From Dirofilaria immitis (lineage: Eukaryota; Nematoda; Chromadorea; Rhabditida; Onchocercidae), in assembly GCA_024305405.1 (NCBI GenBank), contig JAKNDB010000109.1, positions 2,108,001-2,172,000 of the forward strand: a stretch of 64,000 nt of DNA. The letters run 5' to 3'. Positions within the stretch are counted from its first letter, which is position 1. Each line of letters opens with the position of its first letter. Both the position numbers and the translations under genes were made by a program. Below, one piece after another: positions 48,001-61,322 of the stretch. The notes beneath the pieces are model-generated. The model was not told where the DNA came from. It did not search any database and saw only the letters and a list, made by a program, of their open reading frames with translations.

Positions 48001-50055
48001 ACCCACAACTGAACATCTGATAATGCTTGCACAGATGCTGTTCTGGAAATATAAATACTACAAAGACATATCATTAACATATGGTAAGTGAAGAAAACCA
48101 TAGTCCTTACTTCGATCCCAACTTTGAAAAACTTTTTTCAAATCAACGAGAAAATTCCTCAAAAGAAGCTCAGCATCCGCAAAAGTTTTGATTGAGATTA
48201 AAGAGAAAAAGTTTACAAATATTGTTATACTGCAAGGAATGAAATCCTTACAAAGAGAATATACCGAAGAATACGAATCTGGAAGGATATCAACTGTGAC
48301 AAAAATTGAACAGATTCACGATAAACTGAAGTGACTTACCTAACACAATTATACAGAATAGCAAGTTCCCCATAACAACTCCTGCACCCAATTTTCCCAA
48401 TACAGTGCCTTCTCGTGATACTTGAAGCTGTCCCTCTAAAATAATATTTCAGAATAGCAGCTACTTTCAGCTTCATGGGACGATAATGTCATAACAGTGC
48501 CTTGTTTTATTGATTACTGCAAAAACAAGGAAAATATAAATTCCTTCAGAAATTTTACCAAGTAAAAAATATAATTTAGTGAAAAAGAACCTGCAACAAC
48601 AAATAATCGATCGCCGGGTTCACCTTCCTGTATCACCCATTGACCTGCACGAGCACGCATTTCGTACATGCATTCCACAAGTTCTATAACTTGCTCTTTA
48701 GCAAGCTGTCGCAAAAGTCATTTTTCTGAACTGCATCCCGAATAAGCTGCTTCGAACTGAATTAATGATGCTTTCGTAAAATATAAAGTACTAGAACAGA
48801 TTTTTTCTATTCCATCGATGTTATTCAATTCATAACTAAACTGATTTTGTCTCGATCTCGAGTTAGTGTCTCGACTCGTTTTAATAAGATCATGCTATTC
48901 CTGTCTTTTTCCTCTCCATTGTTTTCACGGTTTATAATACACTCAACTGGAAGCGAAAAATAAATTCATTATTCTGGACTCAGAATCAATTCTTTAATGT
49001 TACAAAACTCGATAATCTAAAAGAAATTAGAAGAAAGTTGAATTTTATCGCATCTGTAAATAACGTAAAAAAGTATAGAGTTTGCTAATGAAGCGTATGA
49101 ATATTACTGACGGCAATTTGATGTAGTATTACAAACTCTGATAATTTGAAAAAAAGTTTTAAATAAGTTACAATTTTATCATCTATAAATGTTATGACTT
49201 CCTACTACATAGTTTCGGCAAAAATCAACTTTTGTATCCGAAATTCTGTTTCGTAATACTTTATAAGTCTTTAAAGTCAATTTCCATATCTATTTATGTT
49301 ATAGTGGAAGAAGTTCTAAAATAACTCTGCACAAAAGTAATCAAATATAAATAACAGCCTGTACCAACCCAGCAGATTTTGGATGATGCTGCAAGGTAGC
49401 TTTCTGCGTATCCAGATTAGCCGGTTCTGCAGATACTGCCATTTTCTTGGAACGAACACCGTCGTCGACAGCCGGCAACACTGCTTTCTGCTGAAGCTCA
49501 GTTCGCAACTCTTCAGTACCCCACGAAGCCTGTAAGTAATAAATATCATGTATATTCAAATAAAACTCAGAAAGTACAGCGCATTAGACGCATCCTGATT
49601 GCTTTTATGCAAGCTAACATACCTTTGAGTGCTACTCATTGATGCAACGGATTGAGCTTTTTGATCAAGTACAGAACGAAGTTTATCACATTCTGACTGA
49701 AAATAATCAATGAGCTGTTAATTACAGAAGAAGACACACTTAAATCATCAATTTAACATGAATGATCTTTATGTCAAATATTGAGAGATGACAGTTCCAA
49801 AGAATGATTGTCTGGAAATCTTAAACCATCCTCAGAAATTTAAAAAAATAAAAATTAATCTATCTTTTTTATATTAGCAAAACATACCTGCAATGTCCTC
49901 ACTTCTTTTTCTAATTCATTGATTCTTTTCAGCTGTGTTTCCACGGTACTTTGCTGCTGCCGGATTTGTCGTTCTTTTTTCTCAATAGTTTCCTCCAGTT
50001 GAGGAATAAGCTTCTGGATTTCGTTAGCATCATAAGTGCGTGTGCCTATTTGTAC
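45069..50055 (-). CDS. egl-4: cGMP-dependent protein kinase (EGL-4 type), 5' incomplete
   Basis: Ser/Thr kinase activated by cGMP; controls sensory and growth traits in nematodes. Exons in gene order: 49888-50055, 49623-49696, 49369-49529, 48591-48756, 48340-48435, 47919-48042, 47637-47744, 47364-47498, 47158-47294, 46939-47062, 46440-46579, 46061-46292, 45761-45935, 45438-45613 and 45069-45231, about 727 residues. Domain order: coiled-coil zipper, autoinhibitory KKMAVSAEP, cGMP site A ([14 protein letters not shown]), site B ([15 protein letters not shown]), kinase with [35 protein letters not shown] and [10 protein letters not shown], then the AGC tail WFMGFDWEG to FSGWDEGF. The exon ending at 46061 uses a GC donor (GCAAGT). 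Single-base losses: 49624, 48713-48716, 48374, 45914-45918 and 45883-45886. The zipper exon starts in phase without Met, so an upstream exon exists. Confidence 0.95.
46055..46060 (-). promoter_or_regulatory. Noncanonical GC-AG intron donor in egl-4
   Basis: On the minus strand exon 46061-46292 ends CTCAAACTT, followed by GCAAGT. The next exon starts after TTTTACAG at 45935 with GTCGATTTCGG. This joins Lys-Leu to Val-Asp-Phe-Gly as in all PKGs. No GT donor nearby keeps the frame. GCAAGT matches the known GC-AG donor consensus. Confidence 0.8.
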
Positions 50056-51911
50056 CTAAAAAACCAAATATTATAAATGATCTGAAATTTCTTGACTTAA
50101 CTCTTCCCAGTTTTTTGATATTACGAAAAATGATTACTTTTTACGCCATACTTTCGAAAAAGCATCTCTTAAGCTCATGATGGCAGCCCTGAAAACTGCT
50201 ACATAACATCTACATTCAAAATTAAATGGCTTCAGTAAGAAAGTCAAATAATGGTTGTTATTTCTATTAATTAGACAGACTGTGAAATACTTCTTATTCT
50301 CACTCTCACCCTAATTCTACATCTAGGAAATCAACAGAGGAATTGATTTGTGATTATTTCATATGTTGTTTTTGCATCTCTATTTATCTTCATTCGCTTT
50401 CTTCCAATTGTTCAAACAAGCATTTCCCGCTTTATGGCCTATTCCGATGATCAAAAATCTAATTTATTCTAATCGTGTGATTTAACAATTAGATAAAAAT
50501 TAATCTTTATTTTTCGAAAAATTAAATTAACGGTTGATAAGATTTCACCAACTTCCTTCATTTTCCTTCCAATATCTCAAAGAATAAGTAAAAGCTTACG
50601 GAAGCTAGTGAGTATACGGAAACAGAGGTTTTCTGCGTTCTGCAACCTAATGTATAAATTAATTCATCAACATTTGTTTGCACGTGGAATTTGTCAGCCA
50701 TTAAAAATCAGCAGACTATGATCATGAAACGCATAAAATAAGCGAGTAAAAAATATGCATCTGTTTTCGTATGCAAAGACTGATAGCTAATTATTTGTTA
50801 GATAAAACATTCAAATTAAGGGAATAGCTAGCTAGTTAGCTTATTAAGTTATCATCTCGCTTCCACAGAGCAAGACAATCATATCATCTTATTAAGCAGT
50901 TTATGCCAGTTTCTCTAATTGCTCTGATAATTATATCCCTTTAGATTTTGTGTGATTTTCTGAAACTTAATTTCAACAGCAAGCAATGAAAAAGAATCAA
51001 CATTAAATTCGATATGAAAATGGAAAATAGTACGCAAAAAAACTGAATAAATAAACCGCAGAAAAAAACTAGAAAAAATTGGTATCAAAATTTGGTCAAC
51101 CTTCAGCGAAATCAATCTGGGCAAGTCGACTGATTGTAAATACTCATCATCGACACTGATTTACTTATGCTATACCAAACTAAGTGAGGCACATCTGTTG
51201 GTTTTGCACTTTATCCCAACTCTGATAACTCGCAAAAACCAGCAGCAATACTTGCCAAAATTTAAATCTTAATAAATATTCAATAATGATGAGTTTCGAA
51301 ACCATAATAACAAAGAGAAGCATTATCAAGACCAGTATTCACAGAAAAATATCAAAAACGATAAAACTGTTAAACTTTTTTAAATCTGGATGACTCCAAT
51401 TTATAGGGATTTCTGAAGCCTAAAGGGCGATTTCAAATAATCAGTAAGTATGGAATAAAAACTTATAGGAATTTATTTTGCACCTCAAAAGAACTAATTC
51501 CAAAGAGCAAAATGATGAAGTACAAGAGACGCGATTTAAGGGCGCTAATCTTTAAAGCTTGTTGTGACTTAGCACTGTTGTTAATGATGCTATATCTTAT
51601 TATCTATATTATCATTCCTGCTGATTTATGTGAAAGCAAAATATGCTTCACTTGTTTATGTAAACGAATAGTAAAGAGCATGGAAATTTTCTTTTTCTTG
51701 GAAAGCGGTATACTGATCTAAGTAGTGCGATTGGTAGTTGAGTGGAAAAAATGGAATAAAACGTGTGAAAAGTTAACAGCAAAAGAACCTGAACAAATGG
51801 GGCCGAATGCTGCAGCATTGTTCCAACAGTAAACAAATAATCAAGCGGCAATAGAAAGTTCGGTTCAGACTCAATATGGAACCCAATCTATGCCACTTCG
51901 CTTGATCACGC

Positions 51912-51944
51912 TAGTGCCGTACGCTGGATTAGTGCCGTACGCTG
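51912..51944. repeat. Two-copy tandem duplication, 18-bp period
   Basis: TAGTGCCGTACGCTG at 51912 and 51930, in the G+C-richer patch upstream of egl-4. Confidence 0.9.
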
Positions 51945-54783
51945 CAACCAACCCACCATCATAACATACGTCCAAACGAGCTTGAGCAACGCGCACAAGC
52001 AATCGACAACAGTAACAGCAACGTTTCTGCAATATGACTGCAGCAAACCAGTAAAAAGGCTAGATGAGTGTAGTGTTCCGAAGCTTCGAGCGACGACGAG
52101 AGGATGAGAATTTTTCTGTCATTTGCCCCTTTACCGCTAGCATACGCAAACAAACGAAACGACTCGGCAATAACATACATACACACATAAATGTACACAT
52201 TCACTTAGGGCCAGCCACAATGTTTCGCTCATAAGCCAAGCCATGATATTGTATGGCTAATAGACTACAGAATTCGCTTATGTATATGTATCTATAAAGT
52301 GTTGAAGACAACGAAATTTGCAAAATTCATACTGTAACTGAAAGCAATAAATTATTCTTTCGCTCCTACGACAGTTAGAGGATCATCTGTTTTTCTTTAT
52401 ACATTCATCTAGTGAAGGCAGAATTATAATTATCCAATGCGCTGGCGTTATTCTGGTAAAAGTATACATTTTTAAGGCGTTTAATACTGTACTCTTATCA
52501 TAATGTACTTCAAGTTCCGTTCCTCGCCTTGACATGAACTTTTAAGTCTTATATAGTCAGTCAATTAGTACGTAAATTCATGGTTATTCCGTAATTTATG
52601 CAAAGATATGCATTCCTTTTTCTTCTACTACCTAATAAAGCAATTTCACTGATCAGCCTCGAATTTTTCTACCCGAATAAAGTCATATACTTGTCCTCGA
52701 AATTTCTTACGATTTTCAATAAATTTAAATAAAAATTAAAATTTGATGCAAAATATCTAAATATCAACAATAACAATGGTATCATATCAAGTTTATCATC
52801 CTTGAAAGGAAAAATAATGAATTACATTCTTTTGATCTTGACTACCCAACAGAGTATGAGAAAAACAATCTTCAAAAAAAGCATTTTTGAAACTCTCGTC
52901 ATCAAAATCCAAATTATAGGTACATACATGCCTCGAAAAAGAAAACTGGATGCAAAAAATATATATATATATACGCAGAGTATCTTAATTTTCATAACAT
53001 TTTCTTTAGTAAAATTGATCCACTATCATACAAACTCGTCAAATCAACATTTTGCTTGCCTTTAGAAGGATTGGTCTTCAAGCTAATTACAGCTACAAGT
53101 TACAAGAATGTCGTGTTTAGTACTTAGCTAATTTGAACATTTCCAATCCCAAACAAACAATTTTTAAACAATTGCAATGATCTCATTCTTCCACTGTGGC
53201 TGACATAATGAGAAAAAACTAGATAGATGACTACTCAAGTTAAATTCATTATTAATAAAATAATGATGCTATATATATGATAGATACAAGAGTAAAACGA
53301 ATATGGTCTCATCTACATATATTGCTGCTGCACCGATTTCGTAGAATTTTACTTTCCCAACTTCGAGAAAAAACTAAAAACCGAAAGATAAGGAAAAATT
53401 GAAGAATAAAGAATTTGTCCACTCGAAAACAAACTGGATACTATAAAGTGGCGTTAAATTAGAATGAGATATGCAATTATTTGATATAAGAAATTCATAA
53501 TACTTCCTTAAAGTCTTTTGTTAGAAATCCTATATTTTTGTGCGTAAATAGTAAAACAGCTGCTTTTTTATAATTCTCAGAACAAAAGTAGTGTAACTTA
53601 AATAGAATGCACATGTCAAAAAAGTATTTTTGATTTAAAAGAAAGAAAAACAATGATGACCTGCATCAGTTTGAGATTTCTATTTTACATGCAAAATAAT
53701 AAATATATTCCAGGCATAAAAATCATTTTTAGGGTATAAATAAATCGACCATTGCAAAAATGATGGTTAACGGAAACAGAATTCTTTTATTAGTTTAGGC
53801 CAAAAGCGAATTAGTAGTAAAAAAATTATATATCTTATAACAAATTAGCAGCACAAAAATAGATTTCACTATTTTTAAGTGTAAAAACATTTTTAGTAAA
53901 ACATTTTAGAATTTTTCAACGGTAAAAGGCAAATTTACTAAGCTGATTTCTTATACTTTTACATTATTGATTAATGATGTAATAATAATACACGGCGCGA
54001 CAAATCATTCTTCACTTTAAACAACATTAAAAGTAATAAATATCTATTAAAAACCATATGACCTCAACAGAAAGCAATAAACACGTTACTTAATTAAAAG
54101 ATTTGAAAATGAAACAAAAGCTATGTGATAGTATAACGATTTTAGAAAATTTCATCTAACTCAGTTCTCAGAAAGACGAAAAAAAGTGACCTCTTGAGTT
54201 ATATACATTGTTAATTAGAACGAAAAGAATCTTGGTAGGGAAATTAAGACAACCACGTGGAATATTCTGGACAGTGGAAAAGATAGCGTAACAAAACAGA
54301 ATTAGCAAGATGCATATCGAATAAGTATGCTTCAATGAATACATCAATTGCTGATATAAGCTGACGAAAAATTGTTATTGGCCTCAATTTCATTTATTTA
54401 TTGGTCGCTGCACCACTGAACACCAAACACACATTTAGTTTCTGAGGTGTTTCATTTATCAAACACTAAAAAAGAAGCAACACTACCATTTATAACAAAA
54501 TACTGCCAACTCAGCATATGAAAGAAACTGAAAATGATGACCAAACAATGAAGACTTGGAAGAATAAGTCTTATCAAACAAATTTTTTATTGGCTTTTAT
54601 TCCACAATATGCTTGCAAACCAGTTCACCTCGAGCTACAGAGAATTTACAAGTAGAGTTTATCAAGCTATTTGTCTAAGAGTTTCTTGTTAACTAAAAAA
54701 CTGGTCGTTGCACAACTGTCATATAAAAGAATTCAACAGAATGACGCGAAGAATTAATCTATAAATAGTAGCAATAACCCTTC

Positions 54784-54888
54784 AGACTATCAATTGAAGA
54801 AGAATGTATAGCATTAGACTGTTGAAAAATAAGAAAGACTATCAATTGAAGAAGAATGTATAGCATTAGACTGTTGAAAAATAAGAAA
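54784..54888. repeat. Two-copy tandem duplication, 52-bp period
   Basis: A 52-base unit beginning AGACTATCAATTGAAGAAGA is repeated exactly at 54784 and 54836. Confidence 0.97.
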
Positions 54889-55769
54889 GAAGCCAACGAG
54901 TATACAACTCGTGTTATAAATCAAAACAACGGTTTTGACACCGGCATGTTTTTCATCACATAGTCTCTTCATACAAATTCGAAATCCAGTAGTTATAAAC
55001 TTCCACAGACGAAAATTTTCAAATAACGTACAAAACAGCTTACTGAACTGATTTTCGAGATCAAACTAGATGACATAAAAGCTTGTTAATTTAAACTCGT
55101 AGTTGAAATAAGCAACAAGAATTTTTAAATTCAGAAACAAACCTCGAAGAGAGAAAGAAAGAAAGTTCTACAGTAACCGGAATTTTTATTTTGTTCCATT
55201 TATGTAAGTGACTGCTAAGCTGAGAAGCCATCAGAAAAGCCAGAGTTCTTCAATTTTTGCAGTGTGCTCTTCGAGAGAAAATCTGTAAGCCCTACAGAAG
55301 TAGAATTCTGCTCGTCAAATCATCAATCTAGCAAAAAGAAAAATTAGCAGAAAAAGCGATTAAAATGCAAAAGCAATATCAAAAGTGCAAAAGCAACAAC
55401 TATAAAAAAACTGACAAATATGCAGTTTTCCAAACTTTTTCAAAACTTATTTGATGCAAATTTGGAATTAATCCGCAAAGTTTTAGAGAAGAAAATACCT
55501 CAAAGAAGAAAATATCTGAATTTCGAGAAAGAAATTAACAATACTGCCAGGTACATATTTTCCTCAATACAACTGTATTTTACGATAATACAAGTTTTCA
55601 AAACCATTTGCTATGAGCAGTACTACTCTGTGTGTAATGGTTCAGTGGTTTATGTCATTCCAGAATCAAATAACTCTAATAATCGTGTTTAAAGTTTAAT
55701 ATGTTACTTATACTCTTAGTTTTGTCTCATTACCTTCTTGAGATAAAAGATATAAAATTTAACAAAGAA

Positions 55770-57123
55770 ATGCAAGAACCAAAAGATTCGTTCGGCCATT
55801 TATTAAGAGTATTCAATGACGCAAGATCTGGAGACAAGAAGACACGATGCTTACCTGAGCTGGAGGTATTTGCAAGTCGGATGGCTTACGCAATTTCGAG
55901 AAAAAACTTCGGATCCCAGTGCCACCAGTGGTAGGCCTCGTGGCCGCCGAATTACTCATCTGCAGAAGAAATGGCTGCAAATGAATGAAAACTTAAAAAT
56001 TCCAAAGGCAATAGATGAACATTAACATGGATTCGCTTTAACGAAAGGTAAGCACAAATCGGCACCAACTGCTTAATCAATATATTTATAAAGAATAAGG
56101 AAAAGACAAAGCAGCTTTTTTCTGTAATCCTACGATTTTCCATTCCTACCGTTTAAATATTCAGCAGTATTCATTTCATTCCATACAAACTGCATCCTAT
56201 AAATTCAATCATTCTCTTTTGTTTTTGTTAATTTTTTCGGAAGCAAAAGTAATGAGGAGAAGAAAAAGGATAGCCTACAAATGTTTATATTATAGCAAAA
56301 ATAATGTACACCATACACAAATAGTATTCAACTATTTAACGAAGTAAACTCCTATTCCACAACTTTTCAACGACCCTTTCTTTGAATGCAGTTTATGCGG
56401 TAATAAAAGTCTCAGCATCAGTTGCACTGCCTAGCCTTAAAAGAATAATATAATTCGAAACTATACATAGCACACTACGCTATACATACGTGTATACATA
56501 TATCAATTTCAATAACCATTAAATGACTCAAGCAATTTTTGAGGACGGTACTATAAAAGATGTAACAATACACAATTATAATAAAAAAATATGAAACTTA
56601 TTCCACGCACTCGTGACAGCTAACCAAAAGATGTGTCGATTTCTTCTGCTCCTTCATGAAATACTACACACTAAAAAAAAATTTCTGTATTGCTGGTAAG
56701 ACCCTATATTTGCTCAATTTTAAACATAAATGATGAAGAAAGATCCCCGAAGATTTAAACGTCAACAATATGAAATACAGTTTAGCAAGAGGATATGCCA
56801 TAAGGTTCCTATGTGCTTCGCCTCTATTTGAATCTCTCAGTGCTAAGAGTGCAATATACGAAGATTTAATCTATGCTCCCAAATCAGCTATAAGTCACTC
56901 TTTGTGCAACATTGCAATAACAAATATGACAGAAGTTTGCTTTAAAATGATATAATTGACGCTTTCTAGGTTACCCTAACTCCAAATACTTCTTTATAAC
57001 AACCAAAAATATTTACAACTTATTTTCTTCCACAGAACTTCCTTCAGGAAATCGGCCCCGGTATATCGAAGATATGATTCCAGCAAGTCATGAAAGTTCG
57101 TCCGATAAAATAATGCAATCAAA
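55770..57123 (+). CDS. Tentative unassigned gene with AT-hook-like motif (partial)
   Basis: Two exon-like segments. The first, 55770-56047, reads from ATG 55770 in one frame (SFGHLLRVFNDARSGDKK) and continues in another through GRPRGRR, an AT-hook-like basic motif, and HLQKKWLQMNENLKIPKAI. With one base added near 56030 it reads LTWIRFNE and ends at a good donor AG/GTAAGC at 56047. The second, 57036-57123, follows a strong TTCTTCCACAG acceptor and encodes either RTSFRKSAPVYRRY (in phase with the first) or, in another frame, LPSGNRPRYIEDMIPASHES. A DNA-binding nuclear protein is only a guess from the AT-hook-like motif. I do not recognise the family, and the frame changes are unresolved. Confidence 0.35.
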
Positions 57124-58449
57124 GTATAGTTTAGTTAGAAAATAAAGCAATCTAACTTGATTCTTCACATTAACTTATGTCAGTCGTCATGCAGTAGCAA
57201 TAATCCGTAACACTCGACAAGAGTTATGGATTACGATGTCACAAAAGTATTAGAATAAAACACTGTATTACATTAAAAATCACTCCACGTACGAGTTTCC
57301 AATAGGCCACGAAATTTACATAACGCCAATGGAAAATTTCGTTTTCGTTATGGATATGCTAATGCATAATCGAAATTCTAAGAAAAATATTATTTGTTCT
57401 TTCGCGTAACTACTAGGGTCTGTAAAAGAAGGATGGACGATTCATCTACACGAACCAAACACTGCAATAGATTGCTTACGTATATTAGGAATATATATAT
57501 CATTCCACAAAAAGTACAATTTTGAAACAATAAACTAAGATATATGTATACATTATACAACTGTTAAGTATCGAATCCATCACCAGTCCTCACAGGTTCG
57601 GGATCAGCAACATACATATTAGGACCCTAATATACCGTCGTCCTTACTCTTCTTTGGAAAACTAATCACTGTAAAAGGTTCATAACTTCAAATTCCGCAT
57701 TTCTCTGGAATTATATTCAATCCATAAAAACAAACTGTTCAAAGCAATGAACTAAAAGATAACGGAAGTCAATATTGAAAAGTCAAACTCTGTATTTGCC
57801 TGCTTCCACTTCAATGTTTAATTACAAGAGTTTTACTATTCGTAAAGGAATACCTGAAATGTAAGATATGCATCGACGCAACAACTGAGGACTACTATCT
57901 ACTGAACATAACACACATGAAAAAAATTTACTTCAGAATTCGAAAAAAGGAAGACAATAAATTGTCCAGCAACAATTTCCATAAGAATGATCACAATATA
58001 TCACAGGCGTTTTCATTGATACCAAAATCAATAGCAGAACTTTTCATTCAAAATACTTGCAATCTATAAGTATATCTATATAATCAACGGAAGTGTGAAA
58101 ACTTTGTTCCAGAAAATTCAAGCGTATTCTAAATTTTCACTTTTAAAAACATGACATGGAAAAACCAAAGTTCTTCGTAATATGCAACTAATAAGATCTG
58201 CTCTTCAATATTGGCATTTTTAAAACTTAATCAGCAAATGAAATTACATTATGCAAACTCTTATCTTTTATTGAAAATATGCTTTTGAAAATAGAAATAA
58301 ATTACTGCAATAAGTAAATAAATTTCACATTTATAATAAACGAAAAATTTTAAGACAAGTACGCCTAATAAAATTTTGAAAAACCAGAGATTTTTTTAAA
58401 TGAAAAGTTGGAAAATAAAGAGTAGGCTATCCATGATCAACCTCTACTT
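57124..58449. other. Intergenic, nothing recognised
   Basis: AT-rich DNA between the tentative + strand gene and the CCM2 stop codon. No exon with splice context recognised. Confidence 0.45.
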
Positions 58450-61322
58450 TTATTCTGAACTTAGGCCTCTACTGCTCAATCGCAACATCTCGATGAAGCT
58501 ATCGAAAGAATCGATTTCTTCTCTGCTCCTGTTCCTTAGTAAGCATCGCATACCTATAATGCGTAGATTTCTCAAGTACAAATAATTAACCTGCACCGAA
58601 AATCAAATTATATTTCTGAAAAACACTAGCAGTCATCAACTGCTACAGACTGCACGTGAAAGCAATGGAAAGGTAAGAACACACTGTGATAATGAAGACG
58701 CACTTCTTTTTTAAATCTCTAGGATTTGAAACCTATTTTAACATAGAGAGAACACAAATAAAAGATTTAAGTCAACGGTATTCAAAAAATGATCAATGCA
58801 AATGGAAATTTAAGATATTCGATAATACTCTTAATACTTTCTCACGATACAGAGTTTACAGCAGAATAGAGCCACTAACATTATAATGAGTAATCCATAG
58901 CGATCTTTCTTTCTCTCACCAATATCATATATACAGGGTTTCACATTCGTTTACTGCTATTATTTGTCTTTCTCAAGAGGTTCATAATGCGTTGCCACAA
59001 ATGTGTCATATCAATGAATGTTTAAGTTAAGGTGATTGGACAATCCACTGATAATGGAAGATCTGAATTACTATAGCCAACAAAAGCTATTTTACCGAAT
59101 CCTCAAATATATTACAAAAATAATTGTTCCCATAGATACACTCAGTACTTCCTTGTAACGGCAATCTTTTACCAGCTTGATAACATTTAGAATTCTTAAT
59201 CAGCTATTTATTGGTATAATAAAAGTTACCTGTAAGCAAATGCAGTCTATTTGGTCCATACAATTCACTTGACTTCTGCGCTAGTTCTATAATGGGCATA
59301 GAACCATTCCGAAACCTCACAATTAACGTTGCAAATTGGGAAAGTTCGCTAGTTGTTAGACACTTTGTCAGCTGAAAAAAAGATAATAACATAAGAAAAA
59401 ACCTCTGCAGAAGATGCAGGAACTATTAGCTTTTGCTCTAGGATAGGAATAATGCTTATAGTACCTAAATTTTTTGAGAATACTGCGCAATATTTTGCAC
59501 AGTATTTTCAATACCATATATAATACATATCATACTACTAGGTCGTCAGTCAATCAAATTATTCACTTCACAAACTTAAAAATTGGGTACAGATTTGTTG
59601 AGCACATTAATTATAGTTGTATAAATGATTATCAAGCAATAGTCGTTAGGCATTATCAACAAAATGGTATTCATAGAATATTACTGAAAAATCAACAATA
59701 ATAAAATACTTTTACACCGCAAACTTACTATAACCATGTAATCTTCTATTACATCATCAATTTGATTTCTGCCGACTCACTATGTGAAGCAGTTGTTGAA
59801 CAAGGAGGATGACCACTGCTGATACGCAAATCTTGATGTGATTCAGTTAAGCTATAAGTAATTTATAAAAATAATTTACAATTTCTTGATCCCATCATTG
59901 CGCGAAAATTTTTATTTCTCATCATATTTTGCATCATATCAAATCACAAGCTGCATAGAAACTTATGTATCTACTCAAATCATTATACGAATAATGTTAT
60001 ATTTTTAAATGAAAAAGAATGAAATGTTACATTTCAAAAGAAATGAACTCACAACAAGGGGCGATGATTACTGGGAGGTGAAACTGAAGAAATAGTTGGC
60101 GTTTCTGAAATTATTTGCTTCCTCAAAACCATATGGCATGAATTTTGTTTAAAATAACGATGAATAAACATTTTCAGTAACATTCATTCATTTTGGATTG
60201 CAGATTTTACTCAAATTAAAATAGAAAAAATTTGCCAACTTTTCGGCGCAGCACTTGTTTCAAAATTGCTAGCAATTTCTTTGTAAACTTGAGAAAACAC
60301 TGCCCCAGGACATTACAAATTGTTTCCGCTACATCCTAAATGAAACATTAAATGTATACACTTGACGAAGCTAATCAAATAACTTCCAAAACATTGAAAA
60401 AGAAAATCAATTGTAAGGCCCGCCGAAGTTAATGGGACTGGGGTATTTTAAGCAAGTAGGATTTCCATTTTTAATCGTTTTGTTAAGCTTTCCAATTTCG
60501 AAATACAAATCGGTATTCATGACGAGAAAATAGTATTACTTACGACTTGATACCTTCATCCAAAACTGCTGACAAAAAAATGTACATAAAAAAATTCATA
60601 AACTGTAAAAATAGAAAATCATAAGAAAATTACAGTGGTTTCACAATATAAGACAGCAAGGTCAAAGAAGTCGCGGTTTCGAGCACTGCTGTATCCCACC
60701 TTTATAGGAGAATGTATTCACAAGCTTCACGAATAAAACCAACAGATGCAATCAAATGAATAGGTACGTAAAGCAGCAATTCCTGAAATAAATCGTAGTT
60801 CAAGTTGAATTTCAAATGTCAAATCCATTTGCGGTAATATCATTGTCACATTCACCATAAGATCCACCACTTTATTAAATATCACTCACATTTTCAAAGG
60901 TTGATCGAATCGTTATGGAACACAAATCGATCTGAAGGACTGCATTTGCAGCAAACTTGTTTGTCTCATCAAATGATTCAATTTGCTTTTTGATCTATAA
61001 TAGAAAAACTTTGGTTCCGAAAAGACAGGTTGCAAAATAAATTCGGGATAAACAGGTCCAATGTACCAAAACGATGAAATTTACACAATTCAGCTTCAAG
61101 GTGTACACCACCTACTACTCGACTGATCATTGAGATGAAGTACAGGAAGAAGGAGAACGATCTCAGAAAAATTCATCTCATTTATGATTAAAGATTCAGA
61201 AACTTTATTATATCTAGAGAATTTTTAGAAGAGAATACCTTAGCACGATCCAGAATTTTGAGTAAATCAGTGCGTCCGCTAGGATCAATGTCGCCACGGA
61301 TGTCGCGAACCAAACCAGCATA
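58450..61322 (-). CDS. CCM2: CCM2 (malcavernin) orthologue, 5' incomplete
   Basis: Scaffold of the cerebral cavernous malformation complex; in mammals its PTB domain binds KRIT1 and its C-terminal harmonin-homology domain binds MEKK3. Exons in gene order: 61239-61322, 60890-60994, 60700-60782, 60544-60568 (microexon), 60384-60437, 60240-60335, 60053-60104, 59729-59851, 59230-59371 and 58450-58553. PTB evidence: YAGLVRDIRGDIDPSGRTDLL (human [21 protein letters not shown]) and LLYVPIHLIASVGFIRE (human ILRVPIHDIAAVSYVRD). HHD evidence: EDYMVI, LTTSELSQFATLIVRFRNGS, LYGPNRLHLLTGMR. It stops soon after the HHD, without the acidic tail of human CCM2. The first visible exon begins in phase with no Met, so the N-terminus lies upstream. 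Base losses are needed near 60705, 60405, 60294-60297 and 59760. Confidence 0.82.

Larger units (their letters stand above)
50056..55400. other. Upstream/first-intron region of egl-4, no clear gene
   Basis: More than 5 kb of AT-rich DNA. A less AT-rich patch at about 51.88-52.21 kb could be the egl-4 promoter or 5' exon; a minus-strand frame across it (51959-52204) is open but unrecognisable. Two tandem duplications (51912 and 54784) are present. I see no convincing coding exon. Confidence 0.45.
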
